Below, in pieces: positions 19,336 through 27,354 of a DNA stretch of 64,000 nt. The position numbers were made by a program, and so were the translations under genes. The stretch is from Streptomyces ochraceiscleroticus (GTDB lineage Bacteria > Actinomycetota > Actinomycetes > Streptomycetales > Streptomycetaceae). Where the stretch lies: the NCBI RefSeq assembly GCF_000720485.1, contig NZ_JOAX01000010.1, positions 147,528-211,527 on the forward strand, in the 5' to 3' direction. Numbering within the stretch: the first letter of the stretch is position 1; each line of letters begins with the position of its first letter. The notes below the pieces were generated by a model, which saw only the letters and a program-made list of their open reading frames with translations, was not told where the DNA came from and searched no databases.

Positions 19336-20102
19336 CCGACGCACCCGAGAGCCCCCTCGTGCCGCGGGCGCACGAGCGCGGCATCACCACGCTCACCCTG
19401 GACTCGCCCGGCAACCGCAACGCGCTCTCCGCCCGCCTGGTCGCCGAACTCCACCAGGGCCTCGCGGACGCCGCCGCGGACCCCGGCACCCGCGCCGTGG
19501 TCCTCACGCACGCCGGGACGACCTTCTGCGCCGGGGCCGACCTCTCCGAGGCGGCTTCCGGCGCCGCCAAGGAGGGCCCGCTCGGGCTTGCCCGCCTGCT
19601 CCGCACGATCGTCGAGCTGCCGGTGCCCGTCGTCGCCCGGGTCACCGGGCACGTCCGGGCCGGCGGCCTCGGCCTGCTCGCCGCCTGCGACATCTCCGTG
19701 GCCGGGCCCGGCGCCAGCTTCGCCTTCACCGAGGCCCGCCTCGGCCTGGCCCCGGCCGTGATCTCGATGCCGGTACTGCCGCGCATGGACGCCCGCGCGG
19801 CGGCCCGGTACTACCTCACCGGCGAGCGCTTCGACGCCGCGGAGGCGGCCCGGACGGGGCTGGTGACGCTGGCCGCCGAGGACGTCGACGCCGCGCTGGA
19901 ACCGGTACTGGCGGGCCTGCGCAAGGGCTCGCCGCAGGGCCTGGCCGAGTCCAAGAAGCTCACCGCGGCCGGGGTGCTGCGCGCCTTCGACCGCGACACC
20001 GAGGCGCTCGCCGAGCAGTCGGCGCGCCTCTTCGCCTCCGAGGACGCCCGAGAAGGCATGACCGCCTTCCTCCAGCGCCGGGAGCCGTCATGGGCACAGT
20101 GA
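19332..20102 (+). CDS. enoyl-CoA hydratase/isomerase family protein
   Basis: 256 aa, ATG overlapping the previous stop by four bases. Crotonase-fold marks: GITTLTLDSPGNRNALSARL, the CoA/oxyanion region TFCAGADLSEA, VTGHVRAGGLGLLAACDISV and FAFTEARLGLAPAVISMPVL. The usual GxAxGGG before the LACD-like block is HVRAGG here, still keeping the Gly-Gly of the oxyanion hole. Probably hydrates the unsaturated (carboxylated) CoA ester made by the operon; an isohexenylglutaconyl- or methylglutaconyl-CoA hydratase role is an inference from context. Confidence 0.88.
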   Translation: MTDAPESPLVPRAHERGITTLTLDSPGNRNALSARLVAELHQGLADAAADPGTRAVVLTHAGTTFCAGADLSEAASGAAKEGPLGLARLLRTIVELPVPVVARVTGHVRAGGLGLLAACDISVAGPGASFAFTEARLGLAPAVISMPVLPRMDARAAARYYLTGERFDAAEAARTGLVTLAAEDVDAALEPVLAGLRKGSPQGLAESKKLTAAGVLRAFDRDTEALAEQSARLFASEDAREGMTAFLQRREPSWAQ

Positions 20103-20695
20103 CCCGCGCCCCGAAGGAACCCCAGCAGGACCGCAGCCGCGCCACCCGCCGCCGGCTGCTCGAAGCCGCCGTCTCCTGCCTCGCCGAACACGGCTGGGCG
20201 GGCTCCACGGTGTCCGTGGTGGCCGAGCGCGCGGGCGTCTCGCGGGGCGCCGCGCAGCACCACTTCCCGACCCGCGAGGACCTGTTCACCGCGGCCGTCG
20301 AGTACGTGGCCGAGGAGCGTTCCCAGGCCCTGCGCGCCCTCTTCCCCGCCTCCGCGCCCGCCGACCGCAGGGCCGTGGTCGCCGCCGTCGTGGACCTCTA
20401 CACCGGCCCGCTCTTCCGGGCCGCGCTGCACCTCTGGGTCGCCGCCGCCAACGAGGACCAGCTCCACGGCCGGGTCACCGAACTGGAGGCCCGCGTCGGC
20501 CGCGAGTCGCACCGCATCGCCGTGGAACTCCTGGGCGCCGACGAGACCGTCCCCGGCGTACGCGAGACCGTCCAGGGCCTCCTGGACATGGCCCGCGGCC
20601 TGGGCCTGGCCACCCTCCTCAGCGACGACACGGCACGCCGCGAGCGGGTCGTGACGCAGTGGGCGCGGCTGCTCGACGAGGCGCTGCGGACATGA
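20090..20695 (+). CDS. TetR-family regulator, last gene of the AtuA/carboxylase operon
   Basis: 201 aa. The ATG lies 13 bases inside the preceding gene. The N-terminal HTH is typical: RRLLEAAVSCLAEHGWAGST, VSVVAERAGVSRGAAQHHFP, TREDLFTAAVEYV. The C-terminal ligand-binding part is alpha-helical with no recognised signature. As the distal gene of the operon it is likely the local repressor responding to a pathway CoA ester, with the palindrome at 10340-10359 as a candidate target. A strong hairpin terminator follows immediately. Confidence 0.92.
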   Translation: MGTVTRAPKEPQQDRSRATRRRLLEAAVSCLAEHGWAGSTVSVVAERAGVSRGAAQHHFPTREDLFTAAVEYVAEERSQALRALFPASAPADRRAVVAAVVDLYTGPLFRAALHLWVAAANEDQLHGRVTELEARVGRESHRIAVELLGADETVPGVRETVQGLLDMARGLGLATLLSDDTARRERVVTQWARLLDEALRT

Positions 20696-20696
20696 C

Positions 20697-20726
20697 GGAC
20701 GGGCGCCCGCGGCGGGGCGCCCGTCC
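20697..20726. terminator. terminator between TetR gene and citrate synthase
   Basis: 12-bp perfect stem, GGACGGGCGCCC (20697-20708) with its complement at 20715-20726, starting two bases after the tetR stop. It is positioned to end both convergent transcripts. Confidence 0.85.
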
Positions 20727-20763
20727 CTTGCGTTCTCGGGCCGTCAGCTACGCTCTCCGGCCG

Positions 20764-21867
20764 TCAGCGGGCCGAAATGTCCTCGTACCCGGCGATGTCG
20801 CGCGGGCTGCGCGCCGCCGGGCCCACGTACCGCGCGGAGGGCCGCACCAGGCGGCCGGTCCGCTTCTGCTCCAGGATGTGCGCGCTCCAGCCGGCCGTCC
20901 GGGCACAGGTGAACATCGACGTGAACATGTGCGCCGGGACCTCGGCGAAGTCCAGCGTGATCGCCGCCCAGAACTCCACATTGGTCGCCAGGATCCGGTC
21001 GGGCCGGCGGTTGTGCAGCTCCTCCAGCGCCGCCTTCTCCAGCGCCTCGGCGACCTCGAAGCGCGGCGCGCCCAGCTCCTTGGCCGTCCGGCGCAGCACG
21101 CGCGCCCGCGGGTCCTCCGCGCGGTACACGCGGTGCCCGAAGCCCATCAGCCGCTCGCCGCGGTCCAGCGCCTGCTTCACGTACGCCTTCGCGTCACCGG
21201 TGCGCTCGATCTCCTCGATCATGCCCAGTACGCGGGACGGCGCGCCGCCGTGCAGCGGACCGGACATCGCGCCCACCGCACCCGAGAGCGCGGCGGCCAC
21301 ATCCGCACCCGTGGAGGCGATGACGCGGGCGGTGAAGGTCGAGGCGTTCATGCCGTGCTCGGCGGCCGACGTCCAGTACGCGTCGACGGCCTTCACGTGC
21401 TTGGGGTCGGGCTCGCCCCGCCACCGCTTCATGAACCGCTCGACGATCGTGTCCGCCTTGTCGATCTCCTTCTGCGGGACCATCGGCAGGCCCTGGCCGC
21501 GCGCCGACTGGGCGACGTAGGACAGGGCCATGACGGCGGCGCGCGCGAGGTTGTCGCGCGCCTCGGCCTCGTCGATGTCCAGCAGCGGTTTCAGGCCCCA
21601 TACCGGGGCGAGCATCGCCAGCGCGGACTGCACGTCGACGCGGATGTCACCGGAGTGCACGGGGATCGGGAACGGCTCGGCCGGCGGCAGGCCGGGGTTG
21701 AACGCCCCGTCGACCAGCAGGCCCCACACGTTCCCGAACGACACCTGGCCGACCAGGTCTTCGATGTCGACGCCGCGGTACCGCAGCGAGCCGCCTTCCT
21801 TATCCGGTTCGGCGATCTCCGTCTCGAACGCGACGACTCCTTCGAGCCCGGGTACGAAGTCGGACAT
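20764..21867 (-). CDS. citrate synthase family protein (CitA2-like)
   Basis: 367 aa starting MSDFVPGLEGVVAFETEIAE behind GAGGAG. Citrate synthase blocks are clear: LRYRGVDIEDLVGQVSFGNV, AAEHGMNASTFTARVIASTG with the active-site His, GAMSGPLHGGAPSRVLGM with the second His, and GFGHRVYRAEDPRARVLR. Condenses oxaloacetate with acetyl-CoA (or propionyl-CoA in the methylcitrate branch). The length of about 370 aa fits the shorter Gram-positive type II enzymes. It is transcribed divergently from pdxH across a region with several inverted repeats. Confidence 0.93.
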   Translation of the reverse strand: MSDFVPGLEGVVAFETEIAEPDKEGGSLRYRGVDIEDLVGQVSFGNVWGLLVDGAFNPGLPPAEPFPIPVHSGDIRVDVQSALAMLAPVWGLKPLLDIDEAEARDNLARAAVMALSYVAQSARGQGLPMVPQKEIDKADTIVERFMKRWRGEPDPKHVKAVDAYWTSAAEHGMNASTFTARVIASTGADVAAALSGAVGAMSGPLHGGAPSRVLGMIEEIERTGDAKAYVKQALDRGERLMGFGHRVYRAEDPRARVLRRTAKELGAPRFEVAEALEKAALEELHNRRPDRILATNVEFWAAITLDFAEVPAHMFTSMFTCARTAGWSAHILEQKRTGRLVRPSARYVGPAARSPRDIAGYEDISAR

Positions 21868-22022
21868 CAGGCTGCTCCTCAAGCTAGGGACGGCGCGGCG
21901 GCTCGTGGCCACGCTGCCGTTCGGTCGGGGCCGTGCGGTCACGTGTGATGCGGTCGTCGGTCTCCTTGCCTGGACTGCTCGCGCTCGCCCGGCGGTCCCC
22001 GCATTCCGTGTCGGACCGCGGG

Positions 22023-22090
22023 CGGTGACGGTACGTCACCGGTTCGTTCCGGCGTTTCGGGGCGGACACCATATCTCCGGATGTCCGGAG
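22023..22090. promoter_or_regulatory. two dyads in the citrate synthase/pdxH divergent region
   Basis: CGGTGACG-GTA-CGTCACCG (22023-22041) and CTCCGGA-TG-TCCGGAG (22075-22090) are perfect inverted repeats with 3- and 2-base centres, 45 bp apart, in the 360-bp gap between divergent starts at 21867 and 22228. CCGCACGTGCGG at 22125-22136 is a third. Operator function is a guess from symmetry; nothing else is recognisable in this gap. Confidence 0.35.
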
Positions 22091-22227
22091 CCCACAGCGT
22101 CCCAGCAGATGATTTTGGTGGGTTCCGCACGTGCGGGGAAGCGTGACATCCGGCACACTGTGCGATTTCCCAACGGGAGGGTTACGCGCCACCCAAGGCG
22201 GGCAGACTGCCAGGCCACGAGTGGCTC

Positions 22228-22956
22228 ATGAGCAGCCCGCCGACCGCCCGCGCGACCCGGCCGATGCTGCAAGATATGCCCGTGCACTCTGCCGACGCCG
22301 CATCCGCAGCCCACCACCCCGACCCCGCCTCGATGCGCGCCCAGTACCGCGCGCACGGCCTCGCCGAGGAAGACCTCGCCGGCACTCCGTACGAACAGTT
22401 CGCGCGCTGGTTCAAGGAAGCGGCCGCGAGCGGCATACACGAACCCAACGCCATGGTCGTCTCCACGGCGGACGAGGCCGGGCGGCCCAGCTCCCGCACC
22501 GTCCTGCTGAAGGCGTTCGACGACCGCGGCTTCGTCTTCTTCACCAATTACGCCAGCCGCAAGGGCCGCGACCTCGCCGGGAACCCGGCGGTCTCACTGC
22601 TCTTCCCCTGGCACCCGCTCGCCCGCCAGGTCATCGTCGGCGGCACCGCCGAGCGCATCGGCCGCGACGAGACCGCCGCGTACTTCCGTACCCGCCCGCA
22701 CGGCTCCCAGCTCGGCGCCTGGGCCAGCGAGCAGTCCTCGGTGGTCGGCTCCCGCGAGGAGCTGGAGCGGGCGTACGCGGAGCTCGCGGCCCGCTACCCC
22801 GAGGGCGAGCAGGTGCCGGCGCCGCCGCACTGGGGCGGCTACCGGGTCGCCGCCGAGTCCGTGGAGTTCTGGCAGGGGCGCGAGAACCGCCTGCACGACC
22901 GTCTGCGGTACGTCAGCACGGAGACGGGCTGGGCAGTGGAGCGGCTGGCGCCCTGA
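22228..22956 (+). CDS. pdxH: pyridoxamine 5'-phosphate oxidase
   Basis: About 220-242 aa; the N terminus is uncertain. ATG 22228 gives 242 aa, but ATGs at 22264 and 22276 are possible because conservation starts near [22 protein letters not shown]/substrate residues of PdxH are visible: [54 protein letters not shown] and the C-terminal [20 protein letters not shown] with LHDRLRY. It oxidises pyridoxine or pyridoxamine 5'-phosphate to PLP, the cofactor of, among others, SerC in this window. Cytoplasmic FMN enzyme. Confidence 0.95.
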   Translation: MSSPPTARATRPMLQDMPVHSADAASAAHHPDPASMRAQYRAHGLAEEDLAGTPYEQFARWFKEAAASGIHEPNAMVVSTADEAGRPSSRTVLLKAFDDRGFVFFTNYASRKGRDLAGNPAVSLLFPWHPLARQVIVGGTAERIGRDETAAYFRTRPHGSQLGAWASEQSSVVGSREELERAYAELAARYPEGEQVPAPPHWGGYRVAAESVEFWQGRENRLHDRLRYVSTETGWAVERLAP

Positions 22957-22995
22957 GGGGGCCGGCGGGGCCCCGCGCGGGCCTGACAACGCAGA

Positions 22996-23212
22996 CGACC
23001 CGCGGGCCACTGCCCCGGCGCCCTGAGGCGTCGGGGGCCGGTCGGACGAACCGGCGGCCCGCGGGTCGGGTGACTGCTTGGGATTGGCCGGCTGCGCACA
23101 GGTCTCGTGCGCTGGTCCGGCGCTGCACTGAGTGAAGCGACGGGCCGCTAGCCCGCAGCCACCTCACGCGTCCGGTAGGAAATCACTTCCGAACCACCTC
23201 CCTTCTCGTGTG
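22996..23212 (-). ncRNA. candidate structured small RNA transcript downstream of pdxH (antiparallel)
   Basis: A well-formed minus-strand promoter (23219-23247) would start transcription near 23212 into a gene-free region. Beyond the 12-codon frame at 23148-23186, the RNA contains a perfect 13-bp helix (23056-23068 with 22996-23008) enclosing at least one smaller hairpin (CCGGT/ACCGG) and a GGCGCC element, a branched structure that may also serve as terminator. No protein gene on the minus strand follows before pdxH, which is on the other strand. Could instead be just the pdxH terminator region. I do not match it to a known RNA family. Confidence 0.4.
23148..23186 (-). CDS. candidate 12-codon reading frame MISYRTREVAAG
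   Basis: GTG at 23186 is preceded by GGGAGG ten bases upstream, and the frame ends at TAG 23148-23150. The strong promoter just upstream and the short 5' leader (about 26 bases) make translation plausible. The peptide has no resemblance to a leader with repeated control codons and no downstream gene to control. It could be the translated head of a small RNA, or chance. Confidence 0.35.
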   Translation of the reverse strand: MISYRTREVAAG

Positions 23213-23218
23213 CACCAC

Positions 23219-23247
23219 ACACTAGGAACCCGCCCGGCTCCTCACAA
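23219..23247 (-). promoter_or_regulatory. sigma70/HrdB-type promoter of the candidate small RNA
   Basis: On the minus strand: -35 TTGTGA (23242-23247), 17-bp spacer, -10 TAGTGT (23219-23224). This is among the best-matching housekeeping-type promoters in the window and it drives no annotated protein gene. Confidence 0.55.
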
Positions 23248-23275
23248 CCGAATTTCCGGTGGGCATCGATTTGGC

Positions 23276-23302
23276 GGAATGGGGTGTGGGCTGCATCACG
23301 TT
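23276..23302 (+). promoter_or_regulatory. weak SigR-like promoter before PAS protein gene
   Basis: GGAAT, 19 bases, GTT, ending 55 bp before the GTG at 23358. It resembles the SigR pattern (GGAAT-N18/19-GTT) but such short motifs arise by chance. Confidence 0.2.
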
Positions 23303-23357
23303 CCAGTTGAATGATCCGACGTGCAGCACGTGCAGCCGCGTCCAGCAGGGGGTGCCA

Positions 23358-24860
23358 GTGACTGCTTCGTCCCGCCACTTCAATGCCGCGCTGCCCGGAG
23401 AACCGGGCCGCCCGGACCAGAGCCACGATCAGGGAGCGGAAACGGACCCGCCGCCGCCACCCGACAGTGAGGACTCCGGCCTGCTCGCGGCCCTCCTGGA
23501 CGGCATGGACGCCGCCCTGTGCGCCCTCGACGCCGACGGCACCGTCACCCACTGGAACCGCGAGGCCGAGCGCATCCTCGGCTGGACCGCCGACGAGGCG
23601 GTCGGCCGCGCGGGCCTGGCCGGCTGGGCGGTGCGCACCGAGGACGCCGACGAGGTGCACGCGGCGCTGATGGCCGCGATGACCTCCCCGGGCCGCCAGG
23701 TGCACGAGTTCGCGCTGCTCACCAAGGACGGCGGCCGGGTCCTCGTACGGACCCAGTCCTCCGCCGTCACCGGCGCCGACGGCACGCCCGCCGGCGTGTA
23801 CTGCGCCTTCAGCGAGGTCCACACCCAGATCGACCTCGAACGCTCCATCGCGCTCAGCGAGGCGCTCTTCGACGACGCGTCCTGGGGCGTGGTGCTCGTC
23901 GACGCCGATCTGCGCCCCGCGGTGGTCAATGCCCACGCCGCGCGCGCCCTGGGCCTCGGGCGCACGCACGTCCTCGGGCGCCCGCTGGGCGATCTGCTCG
24001 CCCAGGGCGTCGAGGAGCTGGAGGCCGCGCTCCAGCACGTACTGGCGGAGGGCGCGCCCCCGGCCGCCACCGAGCTGTGGGTGACGCTCCGCTCCGAGGA
24101 GGCCGAGGAGCCCCGCCGGTGCTGGCGCAGCGGCTTCCTGCGACTGGCGTCGCCGCTCGCCGAGGAGCCCGTCCCGCTCGGCGTCGGCTGGCTCTTCCAG
24201 GACATCACCGACCTCAAGCGCACCGAACAGGACAGTTCGCTGCTGCGCTTCCGCGCCAATCAGCTGCACCGCGCGGGCCGCGCGGCCGCCGAGTGCGAGG
24301 ACCCGGCGGAGGCGGCCGCCGTCCACCTCGACTTCGCGCTGGCCGGCTTCGCCGACCACGGCCTGGTCGACCTCGCCATGTCCCCCTCGCCCGCCGGCCC
24401 GCCGCTGTCCGGCATGGACGCCACCACGCCCATCGAGGACGCGGACCTGGCGGCACCCGCCGACGACGAGACCGAGCCCGCGCCCCGGCTGATCCGCGTC
24501 CTCGCCTCGCCCGCGGGCGCGCCCGGACCGGCCCAGCCGGTCGCGGGTACCGGCATCCCGCTGACGTACGTCCCGGGGCACCCGGCCGTCCAGGCGTACC
24601 GGCGCCGCGGTTCGGTGCGTGCCAGCGCGGGCCTGGCGGTCACCCCGGAAGGCTGGGCGGCGGCCCGCAAGTGGCCCGAGGGCACGGTGCACGGCCTGTG
24701 TGTGGTGCTGCGCAGCCGCGGCCGGACGGTGGGCGTGGCGACGTTCCTGCGCGGCGCCTCCCGCCGCCCCTTCGACCGCGCGGACGCCGCGTATGCGGAG
24801 GAGGTCGCCTCCCGCATCGCCGCGTCACTGGATCTGGCAGAGGCGCTGGGGAAGAGATGA
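23358..24860 (+). CDS. PAS-PAS-GAF-like sensory protein without output domain
   Basis: 500 aa from GTG 23358 (GGGGG upstream). First PAS: LLDGMDAALCALDADGTVTH followed by WNREAERILGWTADEAVGR (about 40-155). Second PAS: LFDDASWGVVLVDADLRPAV and NAHAARALGLGRTHVLG with GWLFQDITDLKRTEQD (about 170-290). The C-terminal third (LHRAGRAAAECEDPAEAA to SRIAASLDLAEAL) looks like a GAF domain, as in PP2C/SpoIIE-type regulators, but no phosphatase, kinase or DNA-binding domain follows. A stand-alone sensor that acts through protein contacts is likely (inference). Convergent with the SIS gene over a shared hairpin. Confidence 0.82.
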   Translation: MTASSRHFNAALPGEPGRPDQSHDQGAETDPPPPPDSEDSGLLAALLDGMDAALCALDADGTVTHWNREAERILGWTADEAVGRAGLAGWAVRTEDADEVHAALMAAMTSPGRQVHEFALLTKDGGRVLVRTQSSAVTGADGTPAGVYCAFSEVHTQIDLERSIALSEALFDDASWGVVLVDADLRPAVVNAHAARALGLGRTHVLGRPLGDLLAQGVEELEAALQHVLAEGAPPAATELWVTLRSEEAEEPRRCWRSGFLRLASPLAEEPVPLGVGWLFQDITDLKRTEQDSSLLRFRANQLHRAGRAAAECEDPAEAAAVHLDFALAGFADHGLVDLAMSPSPAGPPLSGMDATTPIEDADLAAPADDETEPAPRLIRVLASPAGAPGPAQPVAGTGIPLTYVPGHPAVQAYRRRGSVRASAGLAVTPEGWAAARKWPEGTVHGLCVVLRSRGRTVGVATFLRGASRRPFDRADAAYAEEVASRIAASLDLAEALGKR

Positions 24861-24897
24861 GGGGCGTCGGGGTCGACGCGAGGGCGGCGGCGGTGCG

Positions 24898-24921
24898 GGG
24901 CCCGGTCGCGGTGCCGGGCCC
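24898..24921. terminator. hairpin between PAS gene and SIS gene
   Basis: GGGCCCGG (24898-24905) pairs with CCGGGCCC (24914-24921) across an eight-base loop, between two convergent genes. Confidence 0.6.
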
Positions 24922-24932
24922 GGCGGCCGGGC

Positions 24933-25697
24933 TCAGTGCCGGTAGAAGATCCGGTCCGCGTACTCACGCATGACCCGGCCGTTCCAGTCGTGGCCGCCGT
25001 CGACGTTCCCCGAGCGCAGCAGCGGCGGGTCGATGCCGCGCTCGGCGAGCGCCCCCGCCGCCGTCGCCACGACCGCCTGCATGACCGCGCTGGTGACGAC
25101 CGTGGACGCGGGCGCGAACGGCGCCTCGATGCCCGGCGCGGTCAGCTCCGCGTCGCCGACGGGGATGCGGCTGTCCAGGACGATGTCGCAGTGGTCCTTG
25201 AGGTACGTGCCGGACACGTGCCGCGACTTGGTGCCGTCCGCGTACCGGACCGAGGTCAGCCCGATGACCTTGAGGCCGAGCGCGCGGGCGTTCAGCGCCA
25301 TCTCCACGGGCAGCGGATTCCGCCCGGACAGCGAAATGATCACGAGTACGTCGCCGGCCCGCGCCGGGCTGGTGTCCAGTACGGCGGCGGCCAGCCCGTC
25401 GACCCGCTCCAGCGCGCTGCCGAGCGTCGCGGGCATCACGTCCACGCCCACCACACCGGGCACGGGCAGCAGGTTCATCACCGCCAGGCCGCCGGCGCGG
25501 TAGACCGTGTCCTGGGCGGGCAGCGAGGAGTGCCCGGCACCGAAGCAGAAGATCCGGCCGCCGGCCTCCACGGTGTCGGCGATCAGCGTCCCGGCCTCGG
25601 CGATCACCTCGCCTTGGGTGTCCCGCACCGTCCGCAGCAGGTCGATCGCGGCATCGAAGTACTGCCCGGCCAGCCCCTTGCTCCCGCTCTCGCCCAT
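24933..25697 (-). CDS. SIS-domain sugar-phosphate binding protein
   Basis: 254 aa starting MGESGSKGLAGQYFDAAIDL. The SIS fold is shown by GGRIFCFGAGHSSLPAQDTV (phosphate loop GAGHSS), DVLVIISLSGRNPLPVEMAL and the C-terminal helix ending EYADRIFYRH. Such proteins bind or isomerise phosphosugars, as in NagB- or MurQ-like enzymes; the active residues do not identify one reaction. A good DasR-type site (25765-25780) lies 68 bp upstream, suggesting control by N-acetylglucosamine metabolism. Divergent from the DesR gene. Confidence 0.85.
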   Translation of the reverse strand: MGESGSKGLAGQYFDAAIDLLRTVRDTQGEVIAEAGTLIADTVEAGGRIFCFGAGHSSLPAQDTVYRAGGLAVMNLLPVPGVVGVDVMPATLGSALERVDGLAAAVLDTSPARAGDVLVIISLSGRNPLPVEMALNARALGLKVIGLTSVRYADGTKSRHVSGTYLKDHCDIVLDSRIPVGDAELTAPGIEAPFAPASTVVTSAVMQAVVATAAGALAERGIDPPLLRSGNVDGGHDWNGRVMREYADRIFYRH

Positions 25698-25764
25698 CGC
25701 GGAGCGCCCCTCTCCTCGTATGGTCCGGCCCGGGCCGGTACCGTCCTCGTGGCGCGGCTCACGT

Positions 25765-25780
25765 TGCGGTCTGGACCAGT
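25765..25780 (-). promoter_or_regulatory. DasR-responsive element (dre)-like site before SIS gene
   Basis: ACTGGTCCAGACCGCA on the minus strand matches the dre pattern ACTGGTCTAGACCACT at 13 of 16 positions. It is preceded four bases earlier by TTGACA, a typical -35, so a repressor bound here would block the SIS promoter. Pattern recalled from the literature; binding is inferred. Confidence 0.6.
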
Positions 25781-25971
25781 GCCCTGTCAATACGGCGCCC
25801 GCACCGTACGGCCGAAAGGCGCCCGCCTGGACCGACCTCCGCGTGCGGCCCCCGGTGACCGGCCGCATCCGGGGCCCGGAGGCAGCCATCGGGCCGCGCG
25901 CGGCACCGTTGTCAGTGGGATGCGTCAGAATTGAGTTCAGGGCCACCGCACGACACAGCCGAGGGGCACGC

Positions 25972-26664
25972 ATGTCCGGACTGATCGACACCACGGAGAT
26001 GTATCTCCGCACCATCCTTGAGCTCGAAGAGGAAGGTGTGGTCCCGATGCGCGCGCGCATCGCCGAGCGGCTCGACCAGAGCGGCCCGACGGTCAGCCAG
26101 ACCGTGGCGCGGATGGAGCGGGACGGCCTGGTCCAGGTCGCCGGCGACCGCCACCTGGAGCTGACCGAGGAGGGCCGCCGCCTGGCGACGCGTGTGATGC
26201 GCAAGCACCGGCTCGCCGAGTGCCTGCTCGTCGACGTGATCGGCCTGGAATGGGAGCAGGTGCACGCCGAGGCGTGCCGCTGGGAGCACGTGATGAGTGA
26301 GGCGGTGGAGCGCCGCGTCCTGGAGCTGCTGCGGCACCCGACCGAGTCGCCGTACGGCAATCCCATCCCCGGCCTGGACGAGCTGGGCGAGAAGTCCGAG
26401 GCCGATGCCTTCCTGGACGAGGGCCTGCTGAGCCTGATGGACCTCGACCCCGGCGCCGACGGCAAGACCGTCGTCGTGCGGCGGATCGGCGAGCCCATCC
26501 AGACGGACGCCCAGCTCATGTACACACTGCGGCGGGCCGGGGTGCAGCCGGGGGCCGTGGTGAGCGTGACGGAGTCGCCGGCCGGGGTGCTGGTCGGCAG
26601 CAGCGGCGAGGCCGCCGAGCTGGCCACCGACATCGCGCAGCACGTCTTCGTGGCGAAGCGCTGA
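25972..26664 (+). CDS. DtxR-family iron-dependent regulator (DmdR/DesR-like)
   Basis: 230 aa from ATG 25972. DtxR layout: N-terminal winged HTH (MRARIAERLDQSGPTVSQTV, ARMERDGLVQVAGDRHLELT), metal-binding/dimer domain and a C-terminal SH3-like domain (GAVVSVTESPAGVLVG). The DtxR metal ligands are kept at the same numbers as in diphtheria DtxR: Met10, His79, Glu83, Cys102, Glu105, His106. It should repress siderophore and iron-uptake genes when Fe2+ is bound. No palindromic iron box is seen at its own promoter. Confidence 0.95.
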   Translation: MSGLIDTTEMYLRTILELEEEGVVPMRARIAERLDQSGPTVSQTVARMERDGLVQVAGDRHLELTEEGRRLATRVMRKHRLAECLLVDVIGLEWEQVHAEACRWEHVMSEAVERRVLELLRHPTESPYGNPIPGLDELGEKSEADAFLDEGLLSLMDLDPGADGKTVVVRRIGEPIQTDAQLMYTLRRAGVQPGAVVSVTESPAGVLVGSSGEAAELATDIAQHVFVAKR

Positions 26665-27150
26665 GCTTCCCGGCTGCTCGCCGGCCGCTCGGCGGTGCGC
26701 TTCCCGGCCCGGCGCCCCGCCGCTCCGCTTGACCGGTGTGGCGCCGCCTCCGCGCCCCGCGCGCAGGCGCCCACCCGGTACGACATCCCGTCCCGCGCTC
26801 CCCGCGGAGATTCCGCTTCCCCCTGCCGCCCGCCCTCCCGCGGAGAAATTTTCGGCCGTCCCCTCCGCCGCGCCGCCGCACTGACCTGGAGCGACGGCGC
26901 GCACCGAGCCGTGCCCCGATTCCCTGCCCCGCACGGACTTGGCGGAATGCGAGCGGTGGGCGCGAGGCCGTGTCACCCTGGCGCTGTCGCATACGCACAG
27001 GCGCATATGACGTGCTGCGTTGAGGACCTGGGGCCGGGCGGCGCGGCGGATGTGGGGGACATCCGGCCGGTCGCCGGGACCTCTGGGGGAGGGGGCTCGG
27101 ATGAGTCACCGGACAAAACCGTCGCCGGGCCGGGGGGCCACTGACAGCGA

Positions 27151-27265
27151 GGGCCCCGGCGCTGCGAGCAGCCGGGGCCCCGCTTCCCCATGTCCCCCCG
27201 CGAAGACCCGGAGCCCCGAGCTCTCAGGGTCTTCCCCCGCGGGCCCTCTTCCCGTCAGGGCCCGC
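27151..27265. terminator. three successive hairpins downstream of DesR gene
   Basis: GGGCCCCGGC/GCCGGGGCCC (27151-27180), GAAGACCC/GGGTCTTC (27202-27234) and GCGGGCCC/GGGCCCGC (27239-27265) follow each other within 115 bp. The first is a likely terminator for the desR transcript. The rest of the 748-bp gap 26665-27412 holds no convincing gene; short frames there lack codon bias or cross the hairpins. Confidence 0.55.
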
Positions 27266-27354
27266 CTCCCGCTCACACTCTCCCCGTGCCGCGGACGGCC
27301 AATCCTTGAGCATGGTCACTCGTACGAGGGGTGTTGGGAGCGACGGCAATACAT

